Below, one piece after another: positions 26,313-34,973 of a stretch of DNA of 47,131 bases. Made by a program: the position numbers and the translations under genes. Numbering within the stretch: position 1 is the stretch's first letter; each line of letters starts with the position of its first letter. Source of the DNA: Pseudomonadota bacterium (GTDB lineage Bacteria > Myxococcota_A > Bradymonadia > Bradymonadales > GCA-2716585); the NCBI GenBank assembly GCA_005804885.1, contig SYOX01000363.1:1-47131 (forward strand), written 5' to 3'. The notes under the pieces were generated by a model. It saw only the letters and a program-made list of their open reading frames with translations. It was not told the DNA's origin and searched no databases.

Positions 26313-26498
26313 GGCGACGAGCAGGGCGCCGGCGAGCGCGAAGAGGGCCTGGGCTGGAGCGGCGCGGCGGCGCTCGGCGTGGAGGCGTGTGACATGATCG
26401 CAGAGCGCCGAGGGGCCGGGCGCGGCGGGGTGCGCGGCGCGGCGTTGGGGCGTCTTCGGAGTGCGCTCGCGGGGGCTGGTCGGTGGGGTGTTGATGGC

Positions 26499-28049
26499 TT
26501 ACTCCAGCAGCGTGGCGTCGAGGCTGTAGGTGAAGAAGGCGCTCAGGGCGTGGAGGAAGGCCGGCGTGGAGGCGTACTCGGCGCTGGCTTCGAGGCGGCC
26601 TTGTCGGGTGATGATGGCGCCGAAGGCGATCTGGGCAGCGGCGCTGGCGCCGCTCATCAGGGGTTGTTCGTCGCGCTCGGCGGAGACGGTCAGGAGGCGA
26701 GCGCGGACCCAGGAGGTCTTGCGGGTGATCTGGAGGCGGCCGCCGATCTCGGCCAGGAGGAGGCTTTCGGCGTCGCCGGGGTTGGCGCGGGCGAAGGCGT
26801 AGGCTTCGAAGCCGGCCAGCCAGTAGCGCTGTGGGGCGTCGAGGCGCCAGCGGGCGCGCAGGCTGGCGTCGAGGTCGCGGACGGCGCCGTCGCCGGTCAG
26901 GGTGGAGAGGGCGTCGGGGTCGCCGCCGCGGGCGCGGACGCCGAGGGAGGCGTCGAGGGCGAGGTGCCCGGCGCCGGGCTCGATGTCGGCGGCGGCGGTG
27001 GCGGCGAGCGCCTCGGTGGGCTGCGCGCCGAAGGCGATGAAGACGCTGCCGAGGGGGAAGGTGGGGGAGGAGCGCTCGGCGCGCAGGCCGAGGGTGAGGT
27101 CCAGCGGTGTGTGGGCGAGCAGCTCGACGTGGGCGCGCTGGAGCTGGTTGAGGGTGAGGTCCAGGGCGGCGCTGGCGCTGATCTCGACGGGGTCGAAGGG
27201 GCGGGCGTGGAGGGCGGCGCCGAGGCGGTCTTCGATGAGGGGGTGGGAGGTGAGGTTGTCGGGCTGGAGGTCGTCGGGGGTGTCCAGCCTGGGGTCGTCG
27301 GAGAGGGAGAGGGCGCGGTGGAGGGCGATGGAGGCGGACAGGCGCCTTTGTCGCAGGGCGAGCGCGGCGCCGAGGGCCAGGGGCGAGTCGTCGAAGGCGG
27401 GGGCCTGTGCGTCGGTCCAGGGGGCGCCGAAGGCGGGCTCGACGGTCAGGCGTCGCTGGGGCAGGGTGGGGGCGCCGGCGTAGGTGGAGAGGGAGAGGCC
27501 GGATCGGGAGCGCAGGTCGATCTGGAGGCCGTCGAGGGCGAGCGAGGCGGCGGGGTTGGCGATCAGGTCGCGGCCGAGGGAGAGGTCGAGGGCGCCGGCG
27601 ATGTTCTTGAGGCGCAGGCAGGCGATCTGGAGGTCGGCGGCGATGAACTGGCGCGAGGGGTCATCGAGGCGCAGGGCCAGGGTGTCCTCGAGGCCGAGGT
27701 CGGTGTCGAGGCGCAGGCGGGCGAGGGCCTCGACGGTGAGGGCGTCGTCGTCGCTGCGGGTGAGGTCGGGGCCGTTGACGGTCGCGTCGGGGGCGTGGGT
27801 GACGCGCAGGCCGAGGAGTTGAGTGACCTTTCGGGCGGGGATGCGCTCTGCGCCGTCGATGGTTCTAAGTTCGAAGAGGCGGACGGCGCCGTCGGCCAGG
27901 ACCTCGACGGCGCTCTGGGCCATCGCCGTCGAGGGGATGGAGGGGGCCAGCGCCGCGAGGGTGGCGACGATCCTGAGGGTGTGTCTGAAGGGCCTCGGTC
28001 TGCCTTTGCAGGCGGGCTCTGGCGAGGTGGGTTGGCCTGGGGTGATCAA
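26499..28049 (-). CDS. Probable outer-membrane beta-barrel protein next to cytochrome
   Basis: The mature part starts after a signal peptide-like stretch (FRHTLRIVATLAALAPSIPSTAMAQ) and continues for about 470 residues of alternating polar/hydrophobic strands (LGAALALRQRRLSASIALHRAL, ISASAALDLTLNQ, LEASAEYASTPAFL), as in outer-membrane barrels. It ends in SAFFTYSLDATLLE, a weak barrel-like end. No ATG exists before the signal sequence; a TTG at 28049 is the most reasonable start, giving 516 residues, while the ORF runs on to 28328 with low-complexity sequence. The cytochrome frame follows its TAA in phase. A porin that carries or houses the cytochrome is an attractive but unproven reading. 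Confidence 0.7.
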   Translation of the reverse strand: MITPGQPTSPEPACKGRPRPFRHTLRIVATLAALAPSIPSTAMAQSAVEVLADGAVRLFELRTIDGAERIPARKVTQLLGLRVTHAPDATVNGPDLTRSDDDALTVEALARLRLDTDLGLEDTLALRLDDPSRQFIAADLQIACLRLKNIAGALDLSLGRDLIANPAASLALDGLQIDLRSRSGLSLSTYAGAPTLPQRRLTVEPAFGAPWTDAQAPAFDDSPLALGAALALRQRRLSASIALHRALSLSDDPRLDTPDDLQPDNLTSHPLIEDRLGAALHARPFDPVEISASAALDLTLNQLQRAHVELLAHTPLDLTLGLRAERSSPTFPLGSVFIAFGAQPTEALAATAAADIEPGAGHLALDASLGVRARGGDPDALSTLTGDGAVRDLDASLRARWRLDAPQRYWLAGFEAYAFARANPGDAESLLLAEIGGRLQITRKTSWVRARLLTVSAERDEQPLMSGASAAAQIAFGAIITRQGRLEASAEYASTPAFLHALSAFFTYSLDATLLE

Positions 28050-28280
28050 GCGCTTCGTCGCCGGGTTGAGGGGGTCGTCTTGACCGCGCGTGGCTGGCCC
28101 GCCGGCAGTCGCCGTGGGTTGGGGGAGCAAGCCTAGCACAATCGCGGGCGGTCTTGCAGGGGTCGGTCGTCGTCGTCGCGGCTGCAAAGAGGTGTGAGAA
28201 GTTGAAATGTTTTCATAGCCAGGTGAGGGTCGGCGGGCGGGGGTGGCCGTGGAGGCGGGGTTGCCGTGGGCGTGAGGGGT

Positions 28281-28295
28281 GGGCGTGGATCTTGC
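28281..28295 (+). promoter_or_regulatory. Possible sigma-54 type promoter for the pilin operon
   Basis: GGGCGTGGATCTTGC keeps the GG-N10-GC core and the TTGC half of the sigma-54 consensus, 54 bases before the first pilin start. Pilin genes in related bacteria can be sigma-54 dependent. GG-N10-GC is common by chance in such GC-rich DNA. Confidence 0.25.
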
Positions 28296-28348
28296 TTGGT
28301 GTGCAGAGGCGAAGTGAAGGCGTGTCATGGAGCGAGGGGAGGGGAGCG

Positions 28349-29047
28349 ATGAGGGAGGCGCGGGGATTCACCTTGGTGGAGCTGATGGTGACGGTGGCCA
28401 TCATCGCGATCCTGGTCGCGATCTCCATCCCTTCAGGGATCGACTACTACACGGAGCGGGTCTCGCTCGGCGCGGCGCGGGACATCACGCAGCAGCTTCG
28501 GGGCCTGAGGCACCTGGCGGGGACGACGAACCGGGCCTTGATCTTGACGGTGACGGAGGGCGACGGGGGTCAGGGCGCGCAGAAGGGCTCGATCGAGGTC
28601 GTCCAGTCGGCCGACAACCAGTGTCGGACGCGCGGTGCGACGCCGTCGCCGGCCTTGAGCTTCGACGTGGGGACCTTCTACCCGACGCACAACGTCCAGA
28701 TCGTCAAGGTGGCCCCGAGGATGCCGGTGCGCCTGTGCATCAAGCCCGACGGGCGAGTGCTGGACATGGGCGGGCCGGGGACGAACGTGGCCAACAACTT
28801 CGGGCTCATCCCCTCGAACGACCGGAGCGGCTCGGACTGCACGGGGGTGGGCTACGAGGAGTCGGGCGACTCGGTGGCGTGGCCGAAGCACTGCGACAAC
28901 ATGGGGACGCTGTGCCTCAAGGTGGCCTTCGTCAACAGGGATTGCCCGGATCGGTGCTTCCGGATGACCGGGAGTTGCCCCTCGCACCTGGGCGTCGACC
29001 ACATCATTACGATGAACTTCAGCGGCGAAGTGAGGATGGTCCAATGA
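28349..29047 (+). CDS. fimT: Minor pilin, FimT/GspH type
   Basis: A 232-residue prepilin starting at ATG 28349 after GGGGAG. The class III signal is clear: MREARG, then F+1 in FTLVELMVTVAIIAILVAIS with Glu5. The next residues (SLGAARDITQQLRGLRHLAG) are the usual minor-pilin helix, followed by a GspH-like globular domain with six or more cysteines (CRTRG, CIKPDG, CTGVG, CDNMGTLC, CPDRC, CPS), which suggests disulfides. It opens a tight operon; its TGA overlaps the next ATG. Minor pilins of this type prime pilus assembly together with PilV, PilW and PilX. Confidence 0.9.
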   Translation: MREARGFTLVELMVTVAIIAILVAISIPSGIDYYTERVSLGAARDITQQLRGLRHLAGTTNRALILTVTEGDGGQGAQKGSIEVVQSADNQCRTRGATPSPALSFDVGTFYPTHNVQIVKVAPRMPVRLCIKPDGRVLDMGGPGTNVANNFGLIPSNDRSGSDCTGVGYEESGDSVAWPKHCDNMGTLCLKVAFVNRDCPDRCFRMTGSCPSHLGVDHIITMNFSGEVRMVQ

Positions 29048-29688
29048 GGCTCAGGCGACAGGGACGGCGAGGTTTTACGCTCCTGGAGGTGTTGATCGCG
29101 GTGGCGATCCTGGCCATCGGGCTCGTGGCGATGATGGCGATGCAGGTCTCCTTCGTGCAGGGGACGACCATGGCCAGGGACACGACGGTGGCGCTTGAGC
29201 TCGGCGAGATGGTCGTCGAGCAGATGCGGACCGAAGGGGCGATGTGGAGCAACATCGCCGGGCCGCTGGACGCCAACCGCACCCCGGTGCTCTTCACCGG
29301 GACGGAGACGAGCCGCAATGCCTACTTCAACCTCTTCGGGGGCTTCCCGGTCAACCACGAGGGGCTGCCGAGGAACCCGAACGCGCCGCTGGCCAACGGG
29401 GCCAGCGTGTCCGAGAACGCCTTGATGAACGCCAAGTTCTGCATCGACACCCGGATGAACTTCATGGACAACACGGACCGGGAGGTGATCGTCGGGCAGG
29501 TCCGCGTGGTGTGGCCTTCGGACAACGAGGCGCCCTGGCTCGGGGCGCCGCTGAACCAGCCCGTGGCCTGCGCCAACGGCGGCCAGGGGCTCAACAACAT
29601 CCTCTACATCAACGGCGACATGAACCTGCCGAACCCTCGGATCAACGTCGTCCACGTGCCCTTCGCCATCAAGCGGCACAACCTCTAG
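29044..29688 (+). CDS. pilV: Minor pilin PilV
   Basis: A 214-residue prepilin; ATG at 29044 overlaps the previous stop as ATGA, a sign of translational coupling. The basic leader MRLRRQGRRG is followed by FTLLEVLIAVAILAIGLVAMMAMQ with Glu5, as in PilV/GspI proteins. The globular part contains two conserved-looking cysteines (KFCIDT, PVACANGG). It belongs to the FimT-PilV-PilW-PilX-PilY1 set. Confidence 0.9.
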   Translation: MRLRRQGRRGFTLLEVLIAVAILAIGLVAMMAMQVSFVQGTTMARDTTVALELGEMVVEQMRTEGAMWSNIAGPLDANRTPVLFTGTETSRNAYFNLFGGFPVNHEGLPRNPNAPLANGASVSENALMNAKFCIDTRMNFMDNTDREVIVGQVRVVWPSDNEAPWLGAPLNQPVACANGGQGLNNILYINGDMNLPNPRINVVHVPFAIKRHNL

Positions 29689-29708
29689 GCCCGAGGAGGA
29701 GAGGACCG

Positions 29709-30950
29709 ATGCTCAACAAGGCTCAAACAATGCGCGCACGTCGCCTCCGCCGGTCGGGCTTCACGATCGTCGAGCTGCTCATCTCCGTGGTGCTCATCGC
29801 GATCGTAATGATCTCGACCTTCACCTTCATGACCAGCATGTCCAACATCTTCTACACCCAGGACATGGTCGTCGACACGCAGGGCAACCTGCGCTTCGCG
29901 CTGGACTTCATGGCGCGCGACATCCGCCGGTCCGGCTACCTGGCGACGCCCGCGGCGGCGGTCGATCCGCTCGTGTGCCCCAAGCCGAGCGTCGGGGTCC
30001 CCGTGCGGGCCTTCTCCTACGAGGACAGCGACAACGGCGCCCACGTCTTCGGGCGCATCTCCCCGAACGACAACATCAACATCGAGCCCGACAGCGCCAC
30101 GATCATCGGCAGCTTCGACGCGCCGGACCTCTTCCTGCTCGACGGCATCAACGGCGGCACGGCCATCCTCAACGCGGTCACGACCGCGCGGGTGCTCGGC
30201 AATGGCAACACCTCGGAGAACCAGGTCGTCTTCCAGAACCTCTTCATCCCCGGCCGACTGGTGCGGATCAGCGACGTGGACAGCTCCTCCCAGTTCGGCG
30301 TCATCTCCGCGGCCAGCTTCAACGGCGGCCAGCCCAACGTGACCGTCAGCGGCATCCAGGTGCGCGACGGCAACCTGGGCTGCGGCCTCGAAGGCGTCTC
30401 GGGCCAGACCTACGAGATGGCCCTGCTCAACGTCATCCAGTACCAGCTCCAGCAGGACACCCACGACGAGCGCAAGACCAACCTCGTGCGCGTCGAGCTC
30501 GACGCCCGCTCCGGCCAGCCGCTGCGGATCAACAACGGCACCCGGCAGAACATCGTCGCGGTGCTGGAGTACGCGGTCGACCTTCAGGTGATGGCCTTCG
30601 GCGACAAGCTCGGCGGCCGGACCCCGGTCATCGCCACCGATCAGGCCGGCGACGACGCCGGCAGCCTGGAGTACACCTTCGTCGACAACAGCGTCGAGCG
30701 CCTGTCGATGTGGCACCGCGTGCGCGCCGTCCAGATCTCGCTCAGCGCCCGCACCCCCCGCGAGGACGTCACCAACGCCCACATCCCCAGGACCCGCGCC
30801 GTCGGACAGCGCGGCGGGACCGTCTACAGCCCCCTGACCAGCTTCGACATCGACAGCGACCTCTCCTCGGCGGCCCACGTCGTGACCATGACCACCATGG
30901 TCGAGCTGCCCAACCTCACCTTCGCCAACGTCCGTGGAGGCACCCCGTGA
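29709..30950 (+). CDS. pilW: Minor pilin PilW
   Basis: A 413-residue prepilin; ATG at 29709 after GAGGAGAGGACC. Leader MLNKAQTMRARRLRRSG and then FTIVELLISVVLIAIVMIS with Glu5; TMSNIFYTQDMVVDTQGNLRFALDFMARDIRRSGYLATP is typical of PilW, where the helix is followed by a RxxGY-like motif. Longer than many PilW proteins because of a beta-rich C-terminal domain. Its stop overlaps the PilX start. Confidence 0.9.
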   Translation: MLNKAQTMRARRLRRSGFTIVELLISVVLIAIVMISTFTFMTSMSNIFYTQDMVVDTQGNLRFALDFMARDIRRSGYLATPAAAVDPLVCPKPSVGVPVRAFSYEDSDNGAHVFGRISPNDNINIEPDSATIIGSFDAPDLFLLDGINGGTAILNAVTTARVLGNGNTSENQVVFQNLFIPGRLVRISDVDSSSQFGVISAASFNGGQPNVTVSGIQVRDGNLGCGLEGVSGQTYEMALLNVIQYQLQQDTHDERKTNLVRVELDARSGQPLRINNGTRQNIVAVLEYAVDLQVMAFGDKLGGRTPVIATDQAGDDAGSLEYTFVDNSVERLSMWHRVRAVQISLSARTPREDVTNAHIPRTRAVGQRGGTVYSPLTSFDIDSDLSSAAHVVTMTTMVELPNLTFANVRGGTP

Positions 30951-31570
30951 TGACGACCTCGACCTCCACGCGCCTCGCCGCGCTCCGGCGCCGCCCCGAC
31001 CAGCAGGGCAGCGCCCTGATCATGGCCCTGCTCATCATCCTGGCCCTGACCGGCCTGGGCCTGGTGGGCCTCAAGCACACCACCTTCGAACTGCGCCAGG
31101 CCAACAACGCCCGCTTCTCCAAGCAGGCCATCTACACCGCCGAGGTCGGCATGATGGGCGCCATGCAGCGCGTCGGCAAGAACGGCCAGGCCTTCTGGGA
31201 CTACATGGACCGCTTCCAGCGCCAGCGCCAACGCCAGTTCAACGACAACTCCTCGCCCGAATACCCCTTCTCCAGCGCGGACTTCCTGACCCAGGGCAAG
31301 GTCTTCGGCACCCCCCTGGGGAGCTTCGAGACCGAGCAGAACACCCCGGCGAACTTCTCCGTCGTCTTCACCGAGCCCCGCGACGGCCCCCGGCCCCCGG
31401 GCTTCTCCAAGGAGTTCTGCTTCAAGCGCTTCACCTTCGAGGCCACCGGGAACATCGGCACCCCGGAGGCGAACCTGCGCTACGACGACGCCGTCCGCTC
31501 GGCGACCAGCCGGACGATTTCTCACGCGCTCGTCGGCCCGCTGATTTGCGATGAGGGCTTCGGACTTTGA
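30950..31570 (+). CDS. pilX: PilX-like minor pilin
   Basis: A 206-residue protein with ATG at 30950 overlapping the PilW stop. The leader RRRPDQQG precedes SALIMALLIILALTGLGLVGLK, a hydrophobic helix that lacks the Phe+1/Glu5 pair, as is usual for PilX/GspK-like proteins. The helix continues ELRQANNARFSKQAIYTAEVG. The soluble domain has two cysteines (KEFCFKRF, LICDEG) near the end. In related systems PilX helps connect PilY1 to the pilus. Confidence 0.85.
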   Translation: MTTSTSTRLAALRRRPDQQGSALIMALLIILALTGLGLVGLKHTTFELRQANNARFSKQAIYTAEVGMMGAMQRVGKNGQAFWDYMDRFQRQRQRQFNDNSSPEYPFSSADFLTQGKVFGTPLGSFETEQNTPANFSVVFTEPRDGPRPPGFSKEFCFKRFTFEATGNIGTPEANLRYDDAVRSATSRTISHALVGPLICDEGFGL

Positions 31571-31623
31571 AAAAAGACAATAAAATACAGGCACCTGGCC
31601 AAGGAACCTGCGCGGAGGTCGAG

Positions 31624-34600
31624 ATGTCACACCCCAACTTCACCCTCTTTGGCATGCGCGGCGCCCTGGCGCTGACCGCCGCCGGACTGGCGCTCCTGGC
31701 CTCGCCCTCGGGGGCCAGCGCCCAGAACAACACCCGGCTGCTGAGCGACGTCAGCAATGCCGTCCCGCCCCTGGTCATGGTCCTGCTCGACACCAGCGGT
31801 TCGATGGAGTTCGAGCGCTCCACCGGCACGGTCCCCGTCTGCTTCAACCCCGGCGTCGACAACTTCAACCCCCTGTCGCGCGTCTGGGCCAGGCCTCGCC
31901 ATGTCATCGCCAAGGAGGTCTTCACCGGGCGCTTTGACGGCTATTACTGCGAGAGGGAGAGCCGCTCTCTGGCGCCCGGCTTCGACGACGGCTACCCGAT
32001 CGAGCACAACGTCCCGAAGTACACCCGGCAGGTGCGCGAGACGGGCCTGCTCTTCCTCAACCGCGATCTGGTGCGCTTCGGCTTCATGGCCTTTGACTCG
32101 GTGCCGACCAGCGGCGATCCCTTCAGCTACCCCAACCCGCCACGGCTGCCCGAGACCGACCTGTGGAACCTCGGGGCGCGCGGCCCCGCGGCCTCCCACT
32201 CGCCGCTGATCGACTTCGGCGATCTGAGCAGCCCCCGCGTGGGCGTCCAGCGCTCCGAGCAGCTCGAGAACGCGATCCTCAACTTCATCCCCTTCGGCTC
32301 GACGCCCATCGCGGCGCTCTTCAGAGACCTCAACACCTTCCTGGCCACCGACCCCCAGGTGCAGAACGACATCTTCCGCGCCTGCCGCGGCCGCGACGTG
32401 ATCCTGGTGACCGACGGCCAGCCGACCTTCGACGACTGCGCACCGGGCGAGGATGACCGCAACACCGCGCGCTGCGCCGGCTACCCCTACAAGACCTCGC
32501 TGGAGGAGCTGGCCGAGCTGACCGTGACGCACGACGTCCGCGTCCACGTCATCGGCTTTGACCTGGCCGAGGCCGATCGCAAGCCCTGCCGCGGGGTCAA
32601 CAACATCCGGGACCTGCCGGAAGACATCGAGTGCATCCACCAGCTGGCCATGGTCGGCGGGACCGACTCCAACGACGACCCCGACGACAACACGGCGGCC
32701 TACATCGCCAACAACCAGGTCGAGCTGACCCGCGAGCTGACCAAGATCATCAACAAGATCGTCGACGGCACCACCGCGCGCACCAAGGTCGCCACCACCC
32801 GCCGCACCTCCACGCGCAACACCAACGCCGGCTCCTACCAGTTCAGCTCCGCCTTCGACCTCGACCCCGACTTCCACCTGTGGCGAGGCCGCCTGGAGCG
32901 CGTCGAGAGCAAGTGCGTCAACGGCGCCCTGCGGGTCTCGGACGCGATCAACTTCGGCGACGCCCTCAACACCCGCGACCCCAACACCCGCAAGGTCCTC
33001 ACCACGCTGCTCGATCGCAACCGCCTGACCCAGGAGATCAGCACCGGCTTCATCGTCGAGAACGGCAGGAAGGAGATCCGCCTCAACCGCGCGATCTCCA
33101 CCCTCGACCCGCTCATCAACGCCACCGACCGCAACGCCACCTTCGAGGCCAACGTCATCGAGGGGGTCGGCTTTGACCAGATCGTCGACCTGCTCGACGG
33201 CAGCGCCCCCGACAGGCGCCCGACCAGCCTGGCCGACCGCCGCGTCCTGGGCGACATCTTCCACTCCAACCCGACCATCGTCGGCGGCCCTGAGCTGTCG
33301 CTGAACATCCCCGGCTACACGCGCTTCGCCAACTTCGTCAACCCCATCAACAACCCCCGGACCACCACCGTCTACGTCGGCAGCAACGACGGCACCCTTC
33401 ACGCCTTCGACGCCGAGTCCGACAACGGCGACGAGCTGTGGTCCTACCTCCCCATCGAGCTCCAGCGGAGGATCTACCTCCAGAAGGCCACCCACATCTT
33501 CGGCGTCGACGGCTCGCCCGTCATCAACGACGTGCGCATGTTCCGCGGCCCCGGCGACCAGCTCCCGGCCGACGTCGTCGACCCCGTCAACAACAGCCAG
33601 AGCCGCGACAACTCGGGCTTCAACGATGTCTGGGATTCGGTCGCCGTCACCGGCCTGCGCGGCGGCGGCCGCTCCTACTTCGCCCTGAGCGTCGCCTCGC
33701 CGACCACCCCGCGCTTCCTCTGGGAGCTCAACCCCGAGGTCGAGCGCCGCAAGCTCCAGGTCAGCAACAACGACTTCTTCCGCAGCGTCAGCGTCGACAT
33801 GTCGCCCAGCACGCCCACCATCGGCCTGGCCTACGGCGAAGTGGCGCTCGGCGTCGTGGTCCGCGCCAGCCAGAACGGCGACAAGTTCGAGCGCGGCGTG
33901 GCCATCGTCCCCGGCGGCCTGCCCGCGAACATCTCGACCCCGGGCAGCGTCGGCAAGGCCATCTACGTCATCGATCTGAACGACGGCGAGATCATCCGCC
34001 GCTTCACCACCTACAACAACGACCCCAACCAGCCCTTCCGGGCCGCCGTCACGGGCGCCGTGGCCGCCCACAACGACTTCCCCGGCAAGGTCCTGACCCG
34101 CGCCTTCGTCGGCGACGCCTCCGGGCGGCTGCTGCGCGTCGATCTGCGCTCGACCAACCCCGCCGACTGGACGGTCAAGATCTTCCACGACGCCTTCCAA
34201 GGCCAGGACGACACCGTCCGCCAGCCGATCTTCCTGCGCCCGGCCATCGCCACGAACGCCGCCGGCGAGCTCGTCGTCCTCTACGGCACCGGCGACATCG
34301 ACGACATCGAGAGCCGCAAGACCGGCAACGCCATCTTCAGCCTCACCGAGCGGGTCCGCTTCGTCCAGAACCAGTTCAACGTCGACGCCTTCCTGGCCGT
34401 CCTGAACTTCAAGTACACCTTCTCCGGCGCCGAGAAGCTCACCGGCTCGCCCCTGATCTTCGACTCGACGGCCTACTTCCCCACCTTCGTCCCCAACAGC
34501 ACCGCCTGCTCGGTCGGCAATGGCCGCGTCTACGGCATCGACTTCAACCAGACCGACGAGAACGGCAATGTCCTGGGCCGCTTCGACGGCGGCGACGATC

Positions 34601-34935
34601 AGTTCAATCCCAACAACGGCGGCCCCAACCTGCGCCTCAACTCCGGCCGCGCCTTCTTTGACCTGCCCGCCGGGACGGTCATCTTCGGCCTGGAGATCGC
34701 GCAGAAGCCCGCCTGCACCCCCGACGTCCCCGACCAGCTGCAGAACGACAACGTCGGCATCCAGAGCTTCCAGGCCGAGAACCTCCAGCAGAACCTCGAG
34801 CTCGTCGCCCAGGTCGGCAACAACACCAACGTCGGTCAGCTCGGCCCCCGCAGCGCGATCAACACCCTGAAGTTCAAGCTCAACCGACCCCCGAGCGCCA
34901 TCTTCCCGCTCTCCTGGAGCTCGGTCCTGGATTGA
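31624..34935 (+). CDS. pilY1: Pilus tip adhesin / assembly protein PilY1
   Basis: A 1103-residue secreted protein from the ATG at 31624 (GGAGG five bases upstream); a TTG at 31567 overlapping PilX is less likely. Signal peptide about 1-32 ends ASPSGASAQ. Residues about 50-390 form a von Willebrand A-like domain with MIDAS motif DTSGSM and a later VTDGQP. Residues about 560-1000 match the PilY1/PilC beta-propeller (VYVGSNDGTLHAFDAESDNGDELWSYLP, FGVDGSPVIND, VVLYGTGD, SPLIFD). PilY1 sits at the pilus tip, is needed for assembly, and can act as an adhesin or surface sensor. Follows the four minor pilins. Confidence 0.95.
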   Translation: MSHPNFTLFGMRGALALTAAGLALLASPSGASAQNNTRLLSDVSNAVPPLVMVLLDTSGSMEFERSTGTVPVCFNPGVDNFNPLSRVWARPRHVIAKEVFTGRFDGYYCERESRSLAPGFDDGYPIEHNVPKYTRQVRETGLLFLNRDLVRFGFMAFDSVPTSGDPFSYPNPPRLPETDLWNLGARGPAASHSPLIDFGDLSSPRVGVQRSEQLENAILNFIPFGSTPIAALFRDLNTFLATDPQVQNDIFRACRGRDVILVTDGQPTFDDCAPGEDDRNTARCAGYPYKTSLEELAELTVTHDVRVHVIGFDLAEADRKPCRGVNNIRDLPEDIECIHQLAMVGGTDSNDDPDDNTAAYIANNQVELTRELTKIINKIVDGTTARTKVATTRRTSTRNTNAGSYQFSSAFDLDPDFHLWRGRLERVESKCVNGALRVSDAINFGDALNTRDPNTRKVLTTLLDRNRLTQEISTGFIVENGRKEIRLNRAISTLDPLINATDRNATFEANVIEGVGFDQIVDLLDGSAPDRRPTSLADRRVLGDIFHSNPTIVGGPELSLNIPGYTRFANFVNPINNPRTTTVYVGSNDGTLHAFDAESDNGDELWSYLPIELQRRIYLQKATHIFGVDGSPVINDVRMFRGPGDQLPADVVDPVNNSQSRDNSGFNDVWDSVAVTGLRGGGRSYFALSVASPTTPRFLWELNPEVERRKLQVSNNDFFRSVSVDMSPSTPTIGLAYGEVALGVVVRASQNGDKFERGVAIVPGGLPANISTPGSVGKAIYVIDLNDGEIIRRFTTYNNDPNQPFRAAVTGAVAAHNDFPGKVLTRAFVGDASGRLLRVDLRSTNPADWTVKIFHDAFQGQDDTVRQPIFLRPAIATNAAGELVVLYGTGDIDDIESRKTGNAIFSLTERVRFVQNQFNVDAFLAVLNFKYTFSGAEKLTGSPLIFDSTAYFPTFVPNSTACSVGNGRVYGIDFNQTDENGNVLGRFDGGDDQFNPNNGGPNLRLNSGRAFFDLPAGTVIFGLEIAQKPACTPDVPDQLQNDNVGIQSFQAENLQQNLELVAQVGNNTNVGQLGPRSAINTLKFKLNRPPSAIFPLSWSSVLD

Positions 34936-34973
34936 CCCCTCCCCAGCCCTTGAGGCAAGGAGCCCCCGCCGCC

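Noticed and set aside
25599..28136. An 845-codon plus-strand frame
   Set aside because: The opposite strand carries seven CxxCH heme sites and barrel-like strands; the plus frame is Gly/Glu/Ala-rich noise.
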